The notes below the pieces were generated by a model. That model made no database searches. It was not told the DNA's origin and saw only the letters and a list, made by a program, of their open reading frames with translations. Positions 5,806 through 7,943 of a stretch of DNA of 7,943 bases are shown here, in pieces. The translations under genes and the position numbers were made by a program. The DNA lies in the NCBI GenBank assembly GCA_937885475.1, contig CAKZZR010000212.1, positions 1 through 7,943 on the forward strand, given 5' to 3'. The stretch's first letter is position 1; each line of letters begins with the position of its first letter. Source of the stretch: an uncultured Treponema sp. (GTDB taxonomy: Bacteria; Spirochaetota; Spirochaetia; Treponematales; Treponemataceae).

Positions 5806-6114
5806 ATGGGAAACCTACGAATAAATCTTTTAGGCACATCATTTGAAATCAAATCCGGCGAGGATTCCGACTACCTTGAGAAGGTGTACGGCTACTACCG
5901 CCGCATAATAGACCAGCTTGACAATAAGACCGGCGGGCAGCAGACCCCATTACAGATTGCGATTCTTGCAGGAATCACGCTTGTAGACGAATTGTACAAG
6001 GAAAAGGGTCGCAACGTAAAATTCCAGTCGGCGCTTGAGCGAAATTCCACAGACGAGGAAGCGGACAGAATAACCAAAGCACTCATAGAAAAAATAGACC
6101 AGGTTCTCAAATGA
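5806..6114 (+). CDS. zapA: Cell division protein ZapA
   Basis: This 102-residue protein has the ZapA layout. An N-terminal beta-rich head (GNLRINLLGTSFEIKSGEDS, 2-21) is followed by YLEKVYGYYRRIIDQL (23-38), then the helix PLQIAILAGITLVDELYKEK (48-67), which resembles the family's AALNIAdEl segment, and a C-terminal coiled-coil helix (84-102). ZapA binds FtsZ and bundles protofilaments at midcell, and ZapB joins through ZapA. There is no clear Shine-Dalgarno site. The ATG comes 5 bases after the stop of the ZapB-like gene, so translation is probably coupled to it, which would keep the two products in proportion. Its stop overlaps the next start as ATGA. Confidence 0.88.
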   Translation: MGNLRINLLGTSFEIKSGEDSDYLEKVYGYYRRIIDQLDNKTGGQQTPLQIAILAGITLVDELYKEKGRNVKFQSALERNSTDEEADRITKALIEKIDQVLK

Positions 6115-6563
6115 CCATCTGGATTGACGCAGACTCCTGCCCTGCCAAAGTACGTGATTTCGTAGTCAACTACGGAAATTCGTATTCAATTCCAGTTCAT
6201 TTTGTGGCTAACAAGCCCATTCCTTCAAACAGCACAGGTTTTACCATGATTGTCTGCGAGCAAAAAAAGGATGCCGCCGATGACTGCATTGTGGACAGCA
6301 CGCAGGAAGCGGATTTGGTCATCACGCGCGACATTCTGCTTGCCGAACGCCTTGTAAAAAAAGGAATCCGCGTCATAAACGACCGCGGCTTTTACTTTAC
6401 GGTGGACAACATTCAAAAAAAGGTGGAGGATCGCCTTATGGACCTGCAACTTTCTGACCTTGGCTACGGCGGCGCAAAAAATGGCTATTCACACAAGCAT
6501 TTTGAAGCCTTCGCAAAATGCTTTGAGACCCAGATGCAGACGCTCATGCGACTGTACAGGTAG
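6111..6563 (+). CDS. UPF0178 (DUF188, YaiI/YqxD) family protein
   Basis: At 150 residues it has the typical length of the family. The hallmarks are visible: MTIWIDADSCPAKVRDFV at the N-terminus with DADSCP (6-11), DAADDCIVD (54-62), ADLVITRDILLAERLVKKG (67-85), VINDRGFYFT (88-97) and an ENI-like DNIQKKVEDRLMD (99-111). The acidic cluster resembles a PIN-like nuclease fold, but no firm function is established for the family, so I give none. It begins in an ATGA overlap with zapA and is the last gene of the operon. Its stop lies 3 bases from the stop of the convergent GAF/HD-GYP gene. Confidence 0.92.
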   Translation: MTIWIDADSCPAKVRDFVVNYGNSYSIPVHFVANKPIPSNSTGFTMIVCEQKKDAADDCIVDSTQEADLVITRDILLAERLVKKGIRVINDRGFYFTVDNIQKKVEDRLMDLQLSDLGYGGAKNGYSHKHFEAFAKCFETQMQTLMRLYR

Positions 6564-6568
6564 CGTCT
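6538..6568. terminator. Inverted repeat covering both convergent stop codons
   Basis: AGACGCT (6538-6544) and AGCGTCT (6562-6568) form a 7-bp perfect stem with a 17-base loop that itself contains the palindrome CTGTACAG (6552-6559). It spans the TAG of the plus-strand gene and overlaps the stop of the minus-strand gene. No U tract follows on either strand, so it is at best a weak or factor-assisted bidirectional terminator. Confidence 0.35.
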
Positions 6569-7823
6569 ACTCGGAATCAGCAAAAGAAAGAAGGATTTTT
6601 TCAACGCGCTCCCGAACGCGCATGAATGCAAGCACAACCTCCGGATCAAACTGCGTGCCGGAATTGTTCTGAATCTCATTGAACGCGTCGTCCAAAGACC
6701 ACGCCTCCTTGTAGCATCTCTTATGAGAAAGCGCGTCAAACACGTCGGCAACGGCAACGATGCGCGCGCAAAGCGGAATGTCGTTTCCCTTGAGCGGAAC
6801 GACATCAAGCAAAGGCTCTCCAACCTGGAATTCAGCAAGATTCTTTTCGCTTTCGTAGGTTTCGCCGGGATACCCGGCATCCGCGCCGTCCCAACGTTCG
6901 TGATGGCGCAGCGCAACCTCCATGGACATTCTGTCAAGCTCCGTTGCGGGAGGCTCAAACAAAAGCGCACCTATGCAGGTATGGCTTTTCATTATGGAGC
7001 GTTCCTCGTCGTTAAAGCGCGCCGGCTTTTTAAGGATTATGTCGGAAATTCCGACCTTGCCGATGTCGTGGAATTTTGCGGCAATCTTAAGGTTGTCGCG
7101 GTATACGTGGCGTTCTTCCTCTGGAATGCTGTGGTCAAACGCCCAGCGGTCGTAAATCTCAAGCGCTATGTTTGAAACGCGCTCTACATGGGCGTAAGTT
7201 TCTTTGGGATCACGGAATTCAGAAAGCTTGAGCATCTTGCGGTGCGTTTCTTTTATGTCGTAGGCACGCTTAAGGGCGCGCACTGCGGCAAGGGCAAAAT
7301 GAGCAAGGAATGCGTCATCGTCCTCGTCAAAACAAATGACCTCGCCGTTTTCGTCGAGCTTGTTGATTATCTGAAGCACTCCCAGCAGGATTCCGTTGTG
7401 CATGACGAGCGGAATGGTATACATGGACTTTGTGATGTAATTTGTGGTTATATCAGTCTGCTTGTTGAACGTGTACGGGCTGTCTGCGGGAATTTTATAC
7501 GCATCCTCTATTACAAGGCTCTGCTTGGTGCGGGCAACGTAGCCTGCGATTGATTTTTCGCTTATAGGGAACGAGAAAAAGAGATACGGTAGCTTTTCTC
7601 CCAACGGAAGGGCGCGAAGCTGTGTGTCGTTCTGGGCGTACTTTATCTTGAGGTTGTTGCCTTCTGCAACGTAGATTGAACCGGCATCCGCATTCACGAT
7701 GCTGCGGGTTTCCGTCAGGATGCGCTCCAAAAGAACGTCAACGTCCTGAATTTCGTCAAGTTTTTTCTCAAGCTCAATGATATGCTTGTACTTTTTTTCC
7801 GTATCGTTTCTTACTTCTTCCAT
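6567..7823 (-). CDS. GAF and HD-GYP domain protein, probable cyclic-di-GMP phosphodiesterase
   Basis: I place the start at ATG 7821-7823, giving 418 residues, because AAAGGTGG lies 9 bases upstream; the frame extends to an ATG at 7901, but that adds 26 hydrophobic, atypical residues with no ribosome site. Residues 1-30 are a short coiled coil. Residues 28-185 are a GAF sensor domain (NADAGSIYVAEGNNLKI 44-60, SIAGYVART 91-99, SMYTIPLVMHNGILLGVLQI 133-152). Residues 195-405 are an HD-GYP domain with metal ligands intact: H212, HDIGK (252-256), H281, HHERWDG (307-313), GYP (317-319), and ADVFDALS (359-366). HD-GYP proteins hydrolyse cyclic-di-GMP. Two extra residues separate DG from AGYP, and a longer than usual loop precedes IPLCARIVAVAD. 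No membrane segment is seen, so it is a cytoplasmic signalling protein whose GAF ligand is unknown. Confidence 0.92.
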   Translation of the reverse strand: MEEVRNDTEKKYKHIIELEKKLDEIQDVDVLLERILTETRSIVNADAGSIYVAEGNNLKIKYAQNDTQLRALPLGEKLPYLFFSFPISEKSIAGYVARTKQSLVIEDAYKIPADSPYTFNKQTDITTNYITKSMYTIPLVMHNGILLGVLQIINKLDENGEVICFDEDDDAFLAHFALAAVRALKRAYDIKETHRKMLKLSEFRDPKETYAHVERVSNIALEIYDRWAFDHSIPEEERHVYRDNLKIAAKFHDIGKVGISDIILKKPARFNDEERSIMKSHTCIGALLFEPPATELDRMSMEVALRHHERWDGADAGYPGETYESEKNLAEFQVGEPLLDVVPLKGNDIPLCARIVAVADVFDALSHKRCYKEAWSLDDAFNEIQNNSGTQFDPEVVLAFMRVRERVEKILLSFADSE

Positions 7824-7832
7824 AACGCAGTA

Positions 7833-7840
7833 CCACCTTT
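7833..7840 (-). promoter_or_regulatory. Ribosome binding site that sets the GAF/HD-GYP start
   Basis: AAAGGTGG on the minus strand lies 9 bases before ATG 7823. No comparable site precedes the upstream in-frame ATG at 7901. Confidence 0.7.
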
Positions 7841-7842
7841 GA

Positions 7843-7871
7843 ATTATGATTGAAAACAAAGGAATGTGCAA
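7843..7871 (-). promoter_or_regulatory. Possible promoter of the GAF/HD-GYP gene
   Basis: On the minus strand TTGCAC (7866-7871), a 17-base spacer and CATAAT (7843-7848). Its expected start near 7836 would fall within the ribosome site, which weakens the call; but if it is real, the longer frame from 7901 cannot be translated from it. Confidence 0.35.
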
Positions 7872-7943
7872 TACACGGAACCTAAAACCCAGGGAAATCA
7901 ATTTTTGGTGTATAGGTATTAAAAAATAGCTTTCAGTCGAAGT

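Noticed and set aside
5412..5852. Minus-strand 146-codon frame opposite the ZapB-like tail
   Set aside because: It is an antisense artefact of a Q/A/P-rich repeat-like coding region, with no start signal and no family character.
7824..7901. N-terminal extension of the GAF/HD-GYP protein from the ATG at 7901
   Set aside because: The 26 extra residues cross a probable promoter and ribosome site, have no upstream ribosome site of their own, and are not part of the GAF or coiled-coil region.

Overview
The window looks like chromosomal DNA from a spirochaete of the genus Treponema (a host-associated or gut type of moderate GC). This is inferred from the protein character of Pta, IF3, L20 and the GAF/HD-GYP protein and from the mixed base composition; no rRNA or tRNA is present to confirm it. 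No mobile element, CRISPR array or RNA gene was found.

Left part (1-2215, minus strand): two adjacent genes for exported proteins of unknown function. The gene at 1121-2215 is complete. The gene from 1054 runs off the left edge. Both have clear signal peptides and share a repeated strand motif (hydrophobic-x-hydrophobic-x-N-x-S/T), so they look like relatives. A hairpin terminator sits between them, and one of its arms can also pair with the ribosome binding site of the second gene. Next comes a divergent promoter region (2230-2290), an XRE-type regulator (2290-2613) and a decayed second XRE gene overlapping it by ATGA (2610-2806). The regulator may control the divergent exported-protein genes.

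Middle part: pta, phosphate acetyltransferase of acetate/acetyl-CoA metabolism, lies on the minus strand (2908-3939) and ends at a strong U-tract terminator. A short divergent spacer separates it from a compact plus-strand operon at 4069-6563: infC (TTG start), rpmI, rplT, a ZapB-like coiled-coil protein with a long disordered tail, zapA, and a UPF0178 (YaiI/YqxD) protein. Gaps are 20 bp or less, and the last pair overlaps by ATGA. The operon joins translation initiation and 50S proteins to Z-ring-associated division factors.

Right part: a GAF plus HD-GYP protein on the minus strand, a probable cyclic-di-GMP phosphodiesterase, converges on the operon with only 3 bp between stop codons. Its best-supported start is the internal ATG at 7823, chosen for its ribosome binding site, not the longer frame from 7901. 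The last ~40 bases hold no gene that I can see.

The most unusual points are the paired exported proteins with a shared repeat and a possible terminator/ribosome-site switch, the overlapping divergent promoters beside a regulator and its pseudogene, the TTG start of infC with an adjacent hairpin, and the insertion in the HD-GYP signature.
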